Shown in pieces: positions 1 through 9,092 of a stretch of 64,000 nucleotides of DNA. A program made the position numbers and the translations under genes. How positions within the stretch are numbered: the first letter of the stretch is position 1; each line of letters begins with the position of its first letter. The stretch is taken from contig NZ_CP034759.1 of assembly GCF_004295665.1 (NCBI RefSeq), positions 1,798,001-1,862,000 of the forward strand, read 5' to 3'. The notes under the pieces are model-generated. The model was not told the origin of the DNA, did no database searches, and was given only the letters and a program-made list of their open reading frames with translations. Source of the DNA: Litorilituus sediminis (GTDB lineage Bacteria > Pseudomonadota > Gammaproteobacteria > Enterobacterales > Alteromonadaceae).

Positions 1-676
1 TAAAGAATATGCACCCAAAGGCGAAGTTTTTCAGCAAGCCGTTGAAGACTGGAAACAATTAAAGTCTGATCCAGACGCCCAATTTGATGCAGTAGTGACG
101 CTAGAAGCCAAGGATATCAAAGCACAAGTAACTTGGGGCACCACACCAGGACAAGTGATTAGTGTTGATGGCGTTGTACCATCACCTGATGACTTTGCTG
201 ACCCTATTGAAAAAGAGTCATGTATTAATGCATTAAAATATATGGATTTAACCGCTGGTACAAAAATGACTGATATTCAAGTCAATAAAGTATTTATTGG
301 CTCTTGTACTAACTCACGTATTGAAGACTTACGTGCAGCAGCAGGCATAGTTGAGCGTTTTGTCGCTCAAGGAAAGAAGGTTGTTGATACTGTTGATGCC
401 ATCATAGTACCAGGCTCTTACCGCGTAAAAGAGCAAGCAGAAAAAGAAGGTTTAGATAAAGTCTTTACCGATGCAGGCTTTGAATGGCGCTTACCGGGCT
501 GCTCAATGTGCCTTGGTATGAATGATGATGTGTTATCAGAAGGTGATCGCTGCGCTTCAACCAGTAACCGCAACTTTGAAGGTCGCCAAGGTCGTGGCAG
601 TCGCACCCACTTAGTTAGCCCAGAAATGGCTGCTGCTGCCGCCTTAACAGGTCATTTTGTTGATTTAAACGCGTAA
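1..676 (+). CDS. leuC: 3-isopropylmalate dehydratase large subunit, 3' part
   Basis: Isomerises 2- and 3-isopropylmalate in leucine synthesis, as a heterodimer with LeuD. The reading frame is already open at base 2, so the 5' part lies outside the window. About 224 C-terminal residues are present. The aconitase-type iron-sulfur ligands are visible in CTNSR and in the GCSMC motif, followed by the conserved [19 protein letters not shown] segment. The leuD start is 20 nt downstream, as in a leuCD operon. Identification is firm; only the N-terminus is missing. Confidence 0.97.
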   Translation, partial: KEYAPKGEVFQQAVEDWKQLKSDPDAQFDAVVTLEAKDIKAQVTWGTTPGQVISVDGVVPSPDDFADPIEKESCINALKYMDLTAGTKMTDIQVNKVFIGSCTNSRIEDLRAAAGIVERFVAQGKKVVDTVDAIIVPGSYRVKEQAEKEGLDKVFTDAGFEWRLPGCSMCLGMNDDVLSEGDRCASTSNRNFEGRQGRGSRTHLVSPEMAAAAALTGHFVDLNA

Positions 677-696
677 GCAATATTTAGGAAAGAACA

Positions 697-1308
697 ATGG
701 AAAAATTTACTACTCATAACGGTTTAGTGGTGCCATTAGATATCGCTAACGTCGATACCGATCAAATCATCCCTAAGCAATTTTTACAAAAAACCGAGCG
801 TGTCGGCTTTGGCGTGCATCTATTTCATGACAGCCGCTATTTAGATCACGCTGGCACACAGCCAAATCCAGAGTTTATTTTAAATAAACCTGAGTATGCC
901 GACGCGAGCATTTTATTAGCGAGAGAAAACTTTGGCTGTGGCTCTAGCCGAGAGCATGCTCCTTGGGCACTGCAAGAATACGGTTTTAAAGTGATTATTG
1001 CGCCAAGCTTTGCCGATATTTTCTACGGTAACTGTATCAACATAGGTATTTTGCCAATAAAATTAACAGAACAAGAAGTAGAGTTACTTTTCCAACACGC
1101 CGGAAATGCTGACTTAACACTTGCAATAGACTTACCAAACAATACCGTGAGCTGTACAACATCTGACGGTACAGCGCTTAACTTCTCTTTTTCTCTCAAT
1201 AAGTTTCAACAGTATAGTTTAGAAGAGGGTGTTGACAGCGTTGGCTGGACATTAAATAAATTAGATGTCATTGAAGCATTCGAAGCAAAAATGCCTGTAT
1301 GGCAGTAA
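697..1308 (+). CDS. leuD: 3-isopropylmalate dehydratase small subunit
   Basis: Swivel-domain partner of LeuC in leucine biosynthesis (cytoplasm). The 203 aa match the usual LeuD length. Family signatures visible are [13 protein letters not shown] near the N-terminus and the [13 protein letters not shown] substrate-binding loop in the middle. It is preceded by TTAGGAAAGAAC, a good ribosome site, 20 nt after leuC. It is last in the leu operon: a hairpin region follows and the next gene is unrelated. Confidence 0.98.
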   Translation: MEKFTTHNGLVVPLDIANVDTDQIIPKQFLQKTERVGFGVHLFHDSRYLDHAGTQPNPEFILNKPEYADASILLARENFGCGSSREHAPWALQEYGFKVIIAPSFADIFYGNCINIGILPIKLTEQEVELLFQHAGNADLTLAIDLPNNTVSCTTSDGTALNFSFSLNKFQQYSLEEGVDSVGWTLNKLDVIEAFEAKMPVWQ

Positions 1309-1324
1309 TCACTAGAAAATACTA

Positions 1325-1375
1325 GTTAGTATCCATTTTAATCTTTAAATGGATGCTAACTTACTCATTAGCATC
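1325..1375 (+). terminator. Hairpin region 3' of leuD
   Basis: A 14-bp stem (1325-1338 with 1347-1360, one G-U pair) follows leuD by 16 nt. A second 8-bp stem (1352-1359 with 1368-1375) reuses the right arm of the first, so the two cannot form together. Neither is followed by a clear T-run. It is probably the transcript end of leuCD, but intrinsic termination is uncertain. The rest of the 1309-1577 gap is AT-rich and should hold the promoter of the next gene; I see no other element. Confidence 0.45.
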
Positions 1376-1577
1376 AAAAATTACATTAATAAAAGTAATA
1401 CTCTTAAGTGAACATCTGTCAGCATTCTTTACACTTTATATATACTTTTTAATCCTTTCTATAAAAGCTATTCACTAGCCCTTATAGAACGGCATATTAA
1501 AATATTGGCCTATAAATTGCTTAGCTGGCACTAATCTTTAATATTTTTACAAACTCGTTACCCAAGGACTTAATAAC

Positions 1578-2342
1578 ATGTTAAAAAAACTATGCCAAGC
1601 TGCTGCATTTGTTGGCGCTTTTGCTGCATTTACAGCTAATGCTAACTTGATTGAAGTTGATGTAGAATTACAATTATTAACTGATGTATCTGGTAGCGTT
1701 AACGACACTGAATACAATCTTCAACGTAACGGCTATATTGCAGCATTTCGCAATACAGATATCATTAACACTATTTTAGCCGGTACTCATGGCAGCATTG
1801 CTGTACAGTATATTGAGTGGTCTAGTTCTGATAGACAAAGAACCCAAATTGACTGGTTTTTAATTGATAGTGTTCAATCAGCTAATGCTTTTGCTGATTT
1901 AATTGCAGGTATTGTTCGTCCATTTACGGGAGCGACAGCTATTGGCTCAGCCATCAACTACGGTGCGAGCCTTTTTGATACCAATAACTTTACTGCCGCT
2001 AAACAGGTAATGGATGTTTCTGGTGACGGTACACAAAATTCAGGTGCAAATACAGCAGCAGCGCGTGATGCTGCTTTAGCCGCTGGTGTTGATACAATTA
2101 ACGGTATTACCATTGGCGATGCGAGAAATTTACCTCAGTACTACCAAGATAACGTAATTGGTGGTCAAAATGCCTTTCACATGCATGCAGATACTTTTGC
2201 AAGCTTCACAACAGGTATCGAAGCTAAGTTAAAGCGTGAAATCAAAGACGCTAACCAAATTCCAGAGCCAAGCTCAATTGCCTTAATTGGTTTAGCTGTT
2301 CTTGGTTTATTCGGTAACAGCCGAAAGCGTAAATTAGGCTAA
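1578..2342 (+). CDS. DUF1194-type VWA protein with PEP-CTERM anchor
   Basis: Exported protein of 254 aa. A signal peptide occupies about residues 1-22 (ending ANA). A von Willebrand A-like domain of the DUF1194 type follows, with a MIDAS-like D-x-S-G-S motif (DVSGS, about residue 37) and a second DVSGDGT motif. The C-terminus is a typical PEP-CTERM signal: IPEPSS, a hydrophobic helix, then an RKRK tail. Such proteins are recognised by an exosortase, which is not in this window. Ribosome site AAGGA lies 11 nt before the start. The ligand is unknown. A strong terminator follows at once, so it is monocistronic. Confidence 0.88.
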   Translation: MLKKLCQAAAFVGAFAAFTANANLIEVDVELQLLTDVSGSVNDTEYNLQRNGYIAAFRNTDIINTILAGTHGSIAVQYIEWSSSDRQRTQIDWFLIDSVQSANAFADLIAGIVRPFTGATAIGSAINYGASLFDTNNFTAAKQVMDVSGDGTQNSGANTAAARDAALAAGVDTINGITIGDARNLPQYYQDNVIGGQNAFHMHADTFASFTTGIEAKLKREIKDANQIPEPSSIALIGLAVLGLFGNSRKRKLG

Positions 2343-2361
2343 TTTAGCAGAATTAACACCA

Positions 2362-2393
2362 AGGGCAGTAATTCAATTACTGCCCTTTTTTTT
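2362..2393 (+). terminator. Intrinsic terminator of the DUF1194/PEP-CTERM gene
   Basis: Perfect 11-bp stem (2362-2372 with 2376-2386), 3-nt loop, then seven T. It starts 20 nt after the stop codon. Confidence 0.93.
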
Positions 2394-2459
2394 ACCTAAA
2401 ATAAACTGCCTAAAACAAATTGGCTAAAATAAATTTTATCAATAGGAAAACTAATGACG

Positions 2460-4121
2460 CTACCAATTAGTCAATGCTGGTAAGCTAAATAGCTGCCCTT
2501 GATAAGATAATATCACTTGCTGTGGTAATATTTCACTGACTTGCAAATCAGCATTAATCATATCCCCTTGATACCTATCTCTGCCATTTACCGTCACCCA
2601 GCCTTGACCATCAGAAGCGTAAATATGCTGTTCAAAACTCAAGCTAGGTACACCTTGTTGCACCCAGTTTGGCATTTGCGTTAACGGCTTTATTTGCCTG
2701 CTTTGCTCAGGCTGTGGTTGCTCTATTTGTTGAGTATTTTCTACTAGTGGATTTGCTTCAACAGCCGCGTTAAAAAGCGCTAATAACTCAGGAGACACCT
2801 CTTCTACTTCAGCTAAATCAGGTGACGTCATATCTTTCTGCGCTAAATCTTGCTGAACTAACCTTGTCTTAGCCGCAGGCGCAACCTTATTGATAGCACT
2901 AGTTTGTTGGGCAATTTCCGGCAAAGGCTGCTTATCTGCTGAAATGAGCAATTGCTGTTGTTGTACTTGCTGATTAGTACTCTCAGAGCCTGCAAAAATT
3001 TTATCCGCAGTTGATGTGTTCACTTTATCACGGTTTGACCTTAATTCACCGGGAGCTGTTGTACCCAGTTGCTCTGTAGCATCTACAACGGCTTTAGCTT
3101 GCTCATTTATTAAAGAGCTAACCTCAGTGCTAGCAACTTCAACTTGAGGTGTAATAGCCTTACTATTTATACTTTCTTGAGCAACTTCCTCAGCTTGTTG
3201 TTGGTTAATGCCCTGCCCCCACCAAAAACCAGCCACTAAAACGGTGAATAATCCGCCAGCTACCGCAACAGCGGTTACTATCGGCGCACTATTGCTTGTT
3301 TTGCTATGAATATCTTCGCCAAGTACTTGGCTTGCGGCATTAAGCACTGTTTTTTTACTGACAACACTTTCATTTTTATTAAAGGCTAACAATAACGATT
3401 GATGACAAAGTAAGTTAACAAGCCTTGGAATGCCCTGAGATAATTGATGTAACTTAGCGATAGCAGAGTTACTAAAAAGCTGACGAGTACAATCAGCAAC
3501 AAACAGACGGTGACTAATATATTGCTGCAATTCTTGCTTAGTTAGCGGTAAAAGGTGATAACGCGCGGTTATGCGCTGCGCAAGCTGACGTAAATCTCGT
3601 CGTTGCAATAGTTGCTGTAATTCAGGCTGACCTATCAATATAACTTGCAGTAATTTTTTAGTGTTGGTTTCTAGATTTGTTAATAACCGCAACTGCTCTA
3701 AAACTTCTGCCTCTAAGTGCTGAGCTTCATCAATAATCAGCAAAGTATTTATATCATTCTCATGATTTTTTAATAACTTATCGGCTATTTTATCCGTTAA
3801 TATTTTCGCCGTGGCGTCACTTTTTCGATAGCGAATTTTTAATTCATCGCACAAGGTTGCTAACAGTTCTTTGCTTGATAGCGTTGGGTTAAGAATAAAA
3901 GCAACTTGGGTATTTTCGGGTAGTTGCTCCATCAAGCAGCGACTTACCGTGGTTTTTCCCGTACCTACCTCGCCAGTTAATAGGGCAAAACCACCTGTTT
4001 CCGCCAAGCCATAAGTTAAGTGAGCTAAGGCCTCTTTGTGCCTATCACTCATAAACAAAAACTTAGGATCAGGAGAGATTGAAAAAGGTAATTCGCTTAA
4101 CGCGAAAAAATTGCGATACAT
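2460..4121 (-). CDS. GspA-GspB fusion, type II secretion ATPase/secretin-assembly protein
   Basis: 553 aa from the ATG chosen here; the frame extends 9 codons upstream, but ExeA-family proteins begin with M-Y-x-x-F-F, as here. Residues 1-270 are an ExeA/GspA-type AAA ATPase: Walker A GEVGTGKTT (50-58) and Walker B LLIIDEAQ (127-134). A transmembrane helix spans about 281-302. A long Gln/Ser/Thr-rich periplasmic linker follows. The last 65 residues resemble the GspB C-terminal domain (GQGWVTVNGRDRYQGD, ending SLPALTNW). In Aeromonas GspA and GspB are separate and help assemble the GspD secretin through the peptidoglycan; here they appear as one chain. No other gsp gene is nearby. Confidence 0.85.
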   Translation of the reverse strand: MYRNFFALSELPFSISPDPKFLFMSDRHKEALAHLTYGLAETGGFALLTGEVGTGKTTVSRCLMEQLPENTQVAFILNPTLSSKELLATLCDELKIRYRKSDATAKILTDKIADKLLKNHENDINTLLIIDEAQHLEAEVLEQLRLLTNLETNTKKLLQVILIGQPELQQLLQRRDLRQLAQRITARYHLLPLTKQELQQYISHRLFVADCTRQLFSNSAIAKLHQLSQGIPRLVNLLCHQSLLLAFNKNESVVSKKTVLNAASQVLGEDIHSKTSNSAPIVTAVAVAGGLFTVLVAGFWWGQGINQQQAEEVAQESINSKAITPQVEVASTEVSSLINEQAKAVVDATEQLGTTAPGELRSNRDKVNTSTADKIFAGSESTNQQVQQQQLLISADKQPLPEIAQQTSAINKVAPAAKTRLVQQDLAQKDMTSPDLAEVEEVSPELLALFNAAVEANPLVENTQQIEQPQPEQSRQIKPLTQMPNWVQQGVPSLSFEQHIYASDGQGWVTVNGRDRYQGDMINADLQVSEILPQQVILSYQGQLFSLPALTNW

Positions 4122-4217
4122 AACCAAAACTAGCAAGAAATAAATCAATGCATAGAAATTACCCTGTTGCAGGCAAGATGTCTATGGAAATCACGACGCA
4201 GCACGTGAATAACAGCA

Positions 4218-4619
4218 CTATTTTCGATGATTATACTTATGCTGGGCAAAGCCTTTAGATAAGTGGACATTTTCAAGACTAGCAATGCTATCAAAGTCAA
4301 AAGGATCAACCTCCTTTTGATGGGCTTTAAGGCTCTGAATAATTCGCTTAGGAAAAAGAAAATAGCCCCTGTACTTACATCGTTTTTGCTGTAATAAAAA
4401 CAAAGTAACAACAGCAACATACAAAGGCCATAACAATAGTAATACTAGCCAGATATCAGCATAGGCAAGTACTAACATATAGGCGATACACATAATAACA
4501 CTGTGAAATTGCATCGTTGCCATGCCTTCAAAGCCATAAAACTCAAAGTAATCAAAGCGATTAAAAAACCAATTTCCCTTTTTGCTTCCCGATTCATTTT
4601 GATATTTAAATTCTCGCAT
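4218..4619 (-). CDS. Hypothetical two-helix membrane protein
   Basis: 133 aa, not recognised. There are two hydrophobic stretches (about 38-58 and 59-77) separated by a short turn. The N-terminus is aromatic-rich (FFNRFDYFEFYGFEG) and the cytosolic tail is basic. The ribosome site AAGGAAGCT immediately precedes the ATG, which supports translation. It lies 96 nt upstream of, and in the same direction as, the GspAB fusion, so the two may be co-transcribed. Overlapping frames at this locus look like shadows. Confidence 0.6.
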   Translation of the reverse strand: MREFKYQNESGSKKGNWFFNRFDYFEFYGFEGMATMQFHSVIMCIAYMLVLAYADIWLVLLLLWPLYVAVVTLFLLQQKRCKYRGYFLFPKRIIQSLKAHQKEVDPFDFDSIASLENVHLSKGFAQHKYNHRK

Positions 4620-4829
4620 AGCTTCCTTAAACTTCCACTGTACCTGTATAAAGTCTTTATATAAAAATATCTTACCCTAAGAATGTTTTCAAAAATATAC
4701 ACTTATCATTAATAACTTACTTATTCGCGGTAAAGCCAGTTAAGAACATATCGCAGCATTAGCAAGCCCTATTTAATTTAACTATGATAAACTTGATAGT
4801 ATATTATTCTTAATTCTGAGATTTTCTGC

Positions 4830-6125
4830 TTGCCTCATTCTAACACTTCATATCAATCACCATTAGAAACTTACCTTGTCGGCGGCGCTGTGCGCGATAA
4901 ACTCCTAAATCGCGCCATCAAAGATAAAGATCATCTTGTGGTTGGGGCAACAGTTGAACAAATGCTAGCTTTAGGTTTTCAGCAAGTAGGTAAAGACTTC
5001 CCAGTGTTTTTACACCCAGAAACGAAAGAAGAATACGCCCTTGCCAGAACAGAGCGTAAACAAGGCCAAGGTTATACTGGCTTTAGCTGCTATGCTGCCC
5101 CCGATGTCACCATTGAAGAAGATTTAAAGCGTCGCGATCTTACCGTGAATGCTATGGCCATGGCTGACGATGGTAGCATTATCGACCCTTATAACGGCCA
5201 GCAAGATATAGAAGATAGAGTGCTACGCCATGTCAGCGAGGCTTTTATAGAGGACCCACTAAGGGTATTGCGCGTGGCTCGCTTTGCCGCCCGTTATCAT
5301 AGCTATGGTTTTACTATCGCCGATGAAACCTTGCAATTAATAACAAACATTAGTAACAGTGGTGAACTAGCAAGTTTAACAGCTGAGCGAGTTTGGCAAG
5401 AAATGCAGCTCAGCTTAGCCGAAGATAACCCGGAAGTATTTTTCCAAGTATTACACCATTGCCAAGCTTTAAAAGCACTATGGCCAGAGCTTGATGCCTT
5501 ATGGGGCGTGCCCAACCCAGCCAAATGGCACCCAGAAATTTGCAGTGGTGTGCATACCATGATGGTGTTAAAACAAGCGGTGAAGCTCACAAATACATCA
5601 GCATTTAAGGCAAACAATGAGCAAGATAAAATACGCGTTCGTTTTGCCGCATTATGTCACGACTTAGGTAAAGGACTGACACAACAGGAAAAATGGCCAA
5701 GCCATCACGGTCATGAAAAAGCAGGCCTACCTTTAGTTGAAAAAATTTGCCAAGAGCTAAAAATTCCCACCCAATATAAGCAACTAGCACTCAAGGTTTG
5801 TGAACATCATTTACATTGCCATAAAGCCTTTCAGCTAAGAGCAAATACCTTATTGAAAATTTTCAACCATCTTGATGTTTGGCGAAAACCCGAAGAATTC
5901 CCACTGTTTATTCTTGCTTGCAAGGCTGACTTTTTAGGGCGCTTAGGCTTTGAAGATCGCCCTTACCCACAAGAAGAATTTTTAGCTCAAGCTATGCTTG
6001 CCGCCAGCCAAGTCAATGCCAAAGCTTTTATTGAGCAAGGTATTACAGGTGCTGCGATAAAAGATGCTATGACAAACGCCAGACTAGCGGCAATCAAACA
6101 AGTGCAACAAGCATTTCAACAATAG
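4830..6125 (+). CDS. cca: tRNA CCA nucleotidyltransferase / repair enzyme
   Basis: Adds or repairs the 3' CCA of tRNA using CTP and ATP, without a template. 431 aa, full length against the E. coli enzyme. The nucleotidyltransferase head has YLVGGAVRD, RRDLTVNAMA and EDPLRVLRVARFAARY. A C-terminal HD domain shows RFAALCHDLGKG. The only plausible start is TTG at 4830: no in-frame ATG or GTG exists just upstream, and the family signature begins 16 codons later. The ribosome site is weak (CTGAGA). Divergent from the preceding minus-strand genes. Confidence 0.95.
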   Translation: MPHSNTSYQSPLETYLVGGAVRDKLLNRAIKDKDHLVVGATVEQMLALGFQQVGKDFPVFLHPETKEEYALARTERKQGQGYTGFSCYAAPDVTIEEDLKRRDLTVNAMAMADDGSIIDPYNGQQDIEDRVLRHVSEAFIEDPLRVLRVARFAARYHSYGFTIADETLQLITNISNSGELASLTAERVWQEMQLSLAEDNPEVFFQVLHHCQALKALWPELDALWGVPNPAKWHPEICSGVHTMMVLKQAVKLTNTSAFKANNEQDKIRVRFAALCHDLGKGLTQQEKWPSHHGHEKAGLPLVEKICQELKIPTQYKQLALKVCEHHLHCHKAFQLRANTLLKIFNHLDVWRKPEEFPLFILACKADFLGRLGFEDRPYPQEEFLAQAMLAASQVNAKAFIEQGITGAAIKDAMTNARLAAIKQVQQAFQQ

Positions 6126-6269
6126 CAAGCCTTGTAATTTCAGGGTAAACACATAGCAATGCCTCACCTTATTGCATTGCAATTTATTGCTGATAGTTTA
6201 CAAACAACAACATTTTCTTTGCTTGTCATTGGCTAAAATCTCTACAGACTCAATAGAGGAGATTAGACA

Positions 6270-6803
6270 ATGAATATACAAAATGTTTCTTCAATGAATG
6301 GCATTGGCTATCATCTAAATTACAGTAATGAGCCTATCGATCGGGTAGAACAAGCTCGCTTGTCTAGTCAACAGTATCTAAACGATTTTATCACGCCAGA
6401 GCAAAAACAAGCGATTGCAGAGGCTGTGAAAGAAAAGCAATCTCAACAACAGGATGAGATCAAATCTAATTATCAAACAGCGAAAGATATTGAATTAGCG
6501 CAAGCTTACTATCAACAGCAACAAAAAGTGATTGATACTTATATGCAGGCAAGCTCTGACGAGCAAACTAGCCCAAGCTCTGATATAAATGCCTTATCGC
6601 TATTAACTGATTACTATATCGATAAATATCATAGACACAATGACATTAAAGATAGCTTAAATGAGTTAGGAGAGCTTATCGCACCTCCTGCTATCATGCC
6701 TTATGTGTCTGAGCAAACTAGCGTTGTCAATCAACAGAAGTTAGCTGCTTACCAGAGTATTACCGAGCTAAACAACCAACACTATTTACATTTAAGTGTT
6801 TAA
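6270..6803 (+). CDS. Hypothetical Gln-rich soluble protein
   Basis: 177 aa, not recognised. No signal peptide or membrane segment. It is rich in Gln, Ser and Asp and predicted largely helical; residues 30-85 look like coiled coil (EAVKEKQSQQQDE and neighbours). Preceded by a strong ribosome site, AGAGGAGATTAGACA. It stands alone and ends at a hairpin shared with the convergent small gene. Confidence 0.65.
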   Translation: MNIQNVSSMNGIGYHLNYSNEPIDRVEQARLSSQQYLNDFITPEQKQAIAEAVKEKQSQQQDEIKSNYQTAKDIELAQAYYQQQQKVIDTYMQASSDEQTSPSSDINALSLLTDYYIDKYHRHNDIKDSLNELGELIAPPAIMPYVSEQTSVVNQQKLAAYQSITELNNQHYLHLSV

Positions 6804-6816
6804 TATGGCTCACAAC

Positions 6817-6844
6817 ACAAGGTTAAGCGCATGCTTAACCTTGT
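6817..6844. terminator. Convergent-gene hairpin
   Basis: Perfect 12-bp stem (6817-6828 with 6833-6844) around a GCAT loop, between the convergent genes ending at 6803 and 6835; it overlaps the last codons of the minus-strand gene. No T-run on either strand, so its role as an intrinsic terminator is uncertain. Confidence 0.45.
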
Positions 6845-7017
6845 ATGCATTTCATAATGGCTAACTCAATATTTAAGCACTGTGGTAACCACAGCCATAA
6901 TGTTAACGCCACGATATAAGCAGTGGTTGCATCAAAAAATAAACCAAGCAAGCTAGCCAAGTAAATAACAGCGCGATTTAAATGCAACAAATATTGACGT
7001 TTTCTTTCAGCACTCAT
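6835..7017 (-). CDS. Small membrane protein, DUF-type, unknown
   Basis: 60 aa from the ATG at 7017 (MSAERKRQ). This start is preceded by GGGAGGGTGTT, a near-ideal ribosome site; an upstream in-frame ATG lacks one. The N-terminus is basic, followed by two hydrophobic segments (about 16-30 and 34-48). Not recognised. A 14-bp perfect palindrome lies 39 nt upstream. Confidence 0.55.
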   Translation of the reverse strand: MSAERKRQYLLHLNRAVIYLASLLGLFFDATTAYIVALTLWLWLPQCLNIELAIMKCIQG

Positions 7018-7035
7018 AACACCCTCCCATATCAA

Positions 7036-7387
7036 AGCCTGTTAGTCGATATAAGGTCTCAGCTGAGACGCTACAAGCTATAAACACAGTCTTCATGGTT
7101 ACTTATATCTTTTGAACAAGCATAACTTGAGCCAATTTCTCTGCATAAAGTGAGCAAAATTTTGTCGCCACTTTGTCACTGCTCTCTGCATTTCCGCGAG
7201 AACTAGATAAAACTAGATAAAACTTAGCAACAACAAGGCAAAGCCAGCCTAGCTATGTTAAAATAATAAGCTACAGGATGTTGTTTTTACTGAAAGTGTT
7301 AATTTATTTTCAAACGATAAATTAACAAGTAGTCAGCTTCATGAAGACAATGGAAATAAATAAAATCACTTTTGATGTATTTATCTT
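7036..7387. other. Intergenic region between divergent genes
   Basis: 352 nt with no gene longer than a leader peptide. Contents: a 14-bp perfect palindrome (7056-7069), a tandem pair of the decamer AACTAGATAA (7201-7220), and a 16-codon upstream frame (7341-7391) overlapping the diguanylate cyclase start. No -35/-10 pair stands out. Confidence 0.6.
7056..7069. promoter_or_regulatory. Perfect palindrome GTCTCAGCTGAGAC, possible operator
   Basis: A 14-bp perfect dyad, 39 nt upstream of the small membrane protein start at 7017. It is placed where a repressor could act on that gene. No binding protein can be assigned. Confidence 0.35.
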
Positions 7388-8371
7388 ATGAATAAATGTC
7401 TCTCTGCTACCACCACCTTCGTTAATAATATTTTAGCGAAAGATAATAATTTCAAAATTCTACTAAATACTCTACCCGATCTGATCTGGCTAAAAGATCC
7501 TGATGGCATTTACCTCTACTGTAATCATGAATTTGAGCTGTTTTTTGGTGCCACTGAAGCTGAAATCGTCGGTAAAACAGACTTTGATTTTGTTGATGCC
7601 ACACTGGCGCAATTCTTTCGTGATAATGATCTAAAGGCCTTAAATTGCGATAAAGCCACAGTTAATGAGGAGTGGGTTTCCTATGCTGCTATCAAGAAAA
7701 ATGTTTATTTAAAGACCACTAAAACACCTATGTATAGTGCCGATGGCAAATTAATTGGCGTGTTAGGCATAGGTCACGACATTACTCACTTAAAAGAAAC
7801 TGAGGGCAATCTACGCTTTGCCAATAATCAACTGAGCAAAATAGCCTGTACCGATGGCTTAACCAACATTCCTAATCGTCGTGCCTTTGATAAGCACCTA
7901 AATCAGCAATGGAATTTTTGTAAACGAGAACAAGTACCGCTCGCTTTATTATTGATTGATGTCGATTTTTTTAAAGAGTATAACGATCACTACGGTCATA
8001 TTTATGGCGATCGCTGCCTAAAGGATTTAGGTAAGCTACTCAGTAATGGTGGCTACGCCAATCGTCCTAACGACTTTTCTGCACGTTTTGGTGGCGAAGA
8101 ATTCGCTGTTATTCTCAGTGCAACGAACCTGCAATACGCTTATGAAATAGCCGAAAATATCCGCAACGATGTCTTTAACTTATGCTTAGCTCATGAAGCA
8201 AGCAAAGTTACCCAGCTAAGCCAAAAGAATATCACCGTAAGTATTGGCGTAGCGGCAGTCACTCCCAAAGAAAAGAATGATGAACTAACACTGTTACATT
8301 TAGCCGATACAGCCTTATACCAAGCTAAAGCTCAGGGGAGAAATATATCCATAAAGCAAGATTGCCAATAA
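7388..8371 (+). CDS. PAS-GGDEF diguanylate cyclase
   Basis: Makes cyclic di-GMP from two GTP. 327 aa, no membrane segment, hence cytosolic. Residues about 20-135 are a PAS domain (LPDLIWLKDPDGIYLYCN; ending GVLGIGHDITHLKE). Residues about 155-325 are the GGDEF domain, with an intact active-site loop GGEEF. RPND lies five residues before it, matching the RxxD product-inhibition site, so the enzyme is probably active and feedback-inhibited. The PAS ligand is unknown. The start ATG overlaps the stop of a 16-codon upstream frame (ATGA). Confidence 0.93.
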   Translation: MNKCLSATTTFVNNILAKDNNFKILLNTLPDLIWLKDPDGIYLYCNHEFELFFGATEAEIVGKTDFDFVDATLAQFFRDNDLKALNCDKATVNEEWVSYAAIKKNVYLKTTKTPMYSADGKLIGVLGIGHDITHLKETEGNLRFANNQLSKIACTDGLTNIPNRRAFDKHLNQQWNFCKREQVPLALLLIDVDFFKEYNDHYGHIYGDRCLKDLGKLLSNGGYANRPNDFSARFGGEEFAVILSATNLQYAYEIAENIRNDVFNLCLAHEASKVTQLSQKNITVSIGVAAVTPKEKNDELTLLHLADTALYQAKAQGRNISIKQDCQ

Positions 8372-8411
8372 CACTTAGTAAAGCTTTCTCTTACTAAGGA
8401 GTCACCATATA

Positions 8412-9023
8412 CTAAGGAGTCATCATAGTCCGAAAGGTAAGATTAATTCGAGGCTCTGTTACCTTTTTACTTGGCGCTAATCGATGCAACCAGTGTTTTT
8501 GTGTTTCTCCCTGCATCACCAATAAACTAGCATGCTTTAATAACACATCCACAGTTTGCTTATTTTGCTTATGCTTAAAGGAAAACTTTCGCTCAGCTCC
8601 AAGCGACAACGATGCTATAGCGGCATTTTCTTTAAGCTCTTTTTCGGCATCACTATGCCAAGCCATCGCCTCTTCACCATTATGATATAAATTTAATAAA
8701 CAAGCGTTGTAGGTTTCATTCGTTTTGCTCTCAACCAAAGCTTTTATTTCAAGTAAGGTGTTAAACCAAGGCAATGCCTGTTTTGTCACCCCAGAGTAAG
8801 TGTATTGAAAAGGTAAATCGGCATACCAAGCTACCTTACGCTTTGTCTCAATTAACTTGCCATACACTAATGCTTGATCATGTTGCCATGCAACTTGTTG
8901 AAATAAAGTATTGAAATACGCTTTTGCCAAACTATCTTCTATCACTTCACCATAATAATAAGCTTTACCATCACAAGGTAAAATATTGATAGGGTCGATA
9001 AGTTCTGGCGAAAATAAATCCAT
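8412..9023 (-). CDS. alkB: AlkB-family 2-oxoglutarate/Fe(II) dioxygenase
   Basis: Predicted oxidative demethylase for alkylated DNA or RNA bases. 203 aa. Iron ligands are visible as H123-S-D125 (WHSDAE) and H180 (HWLHRL). The 2-oxoglutarate arginine signature R192-INLTF-R198 is intact, with the spacing seen in E. coli AlkB. The architecture is closer to the short AlkB/ALKBH2-3 type than to the Ada-linked form. Single gene; neighbours unrelated. The substrate cannot be told from sequence. Confidence 0.9.
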   Translation of the reverse strand: MDLFSPELIDPINILPCDGKAYYYGEVIEDSLAKAYFNTLFQQVAWQHDQALVYGKLIETKRKVAWYADLPFQYTYSGVTKQALPWFNTLLEIKALVESKTNETYNACLLNLYHNGEEAMAWHSDAEKELKENAAIASLSLGAERKFSFKHKQNKQTVDVLLKHASLLVMQGETQKHWLHRLAPSKKVTEPRINLTFRTMMTP

Positions 9024-9092
9024 AGCTGAGTAATATCAAAGGCATACATAATAAGCGCTAGTGTACCTAAATTTAGCCTTTAACGCTTTACA

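Noticed and set aside
4145..4420. 91-codon minus-strand frame overlapping the small membrane protein
   Set aside because: It overlaps the better-supported frame 4218-4619, which has an AAGGAAG ribosome site; this one has none.
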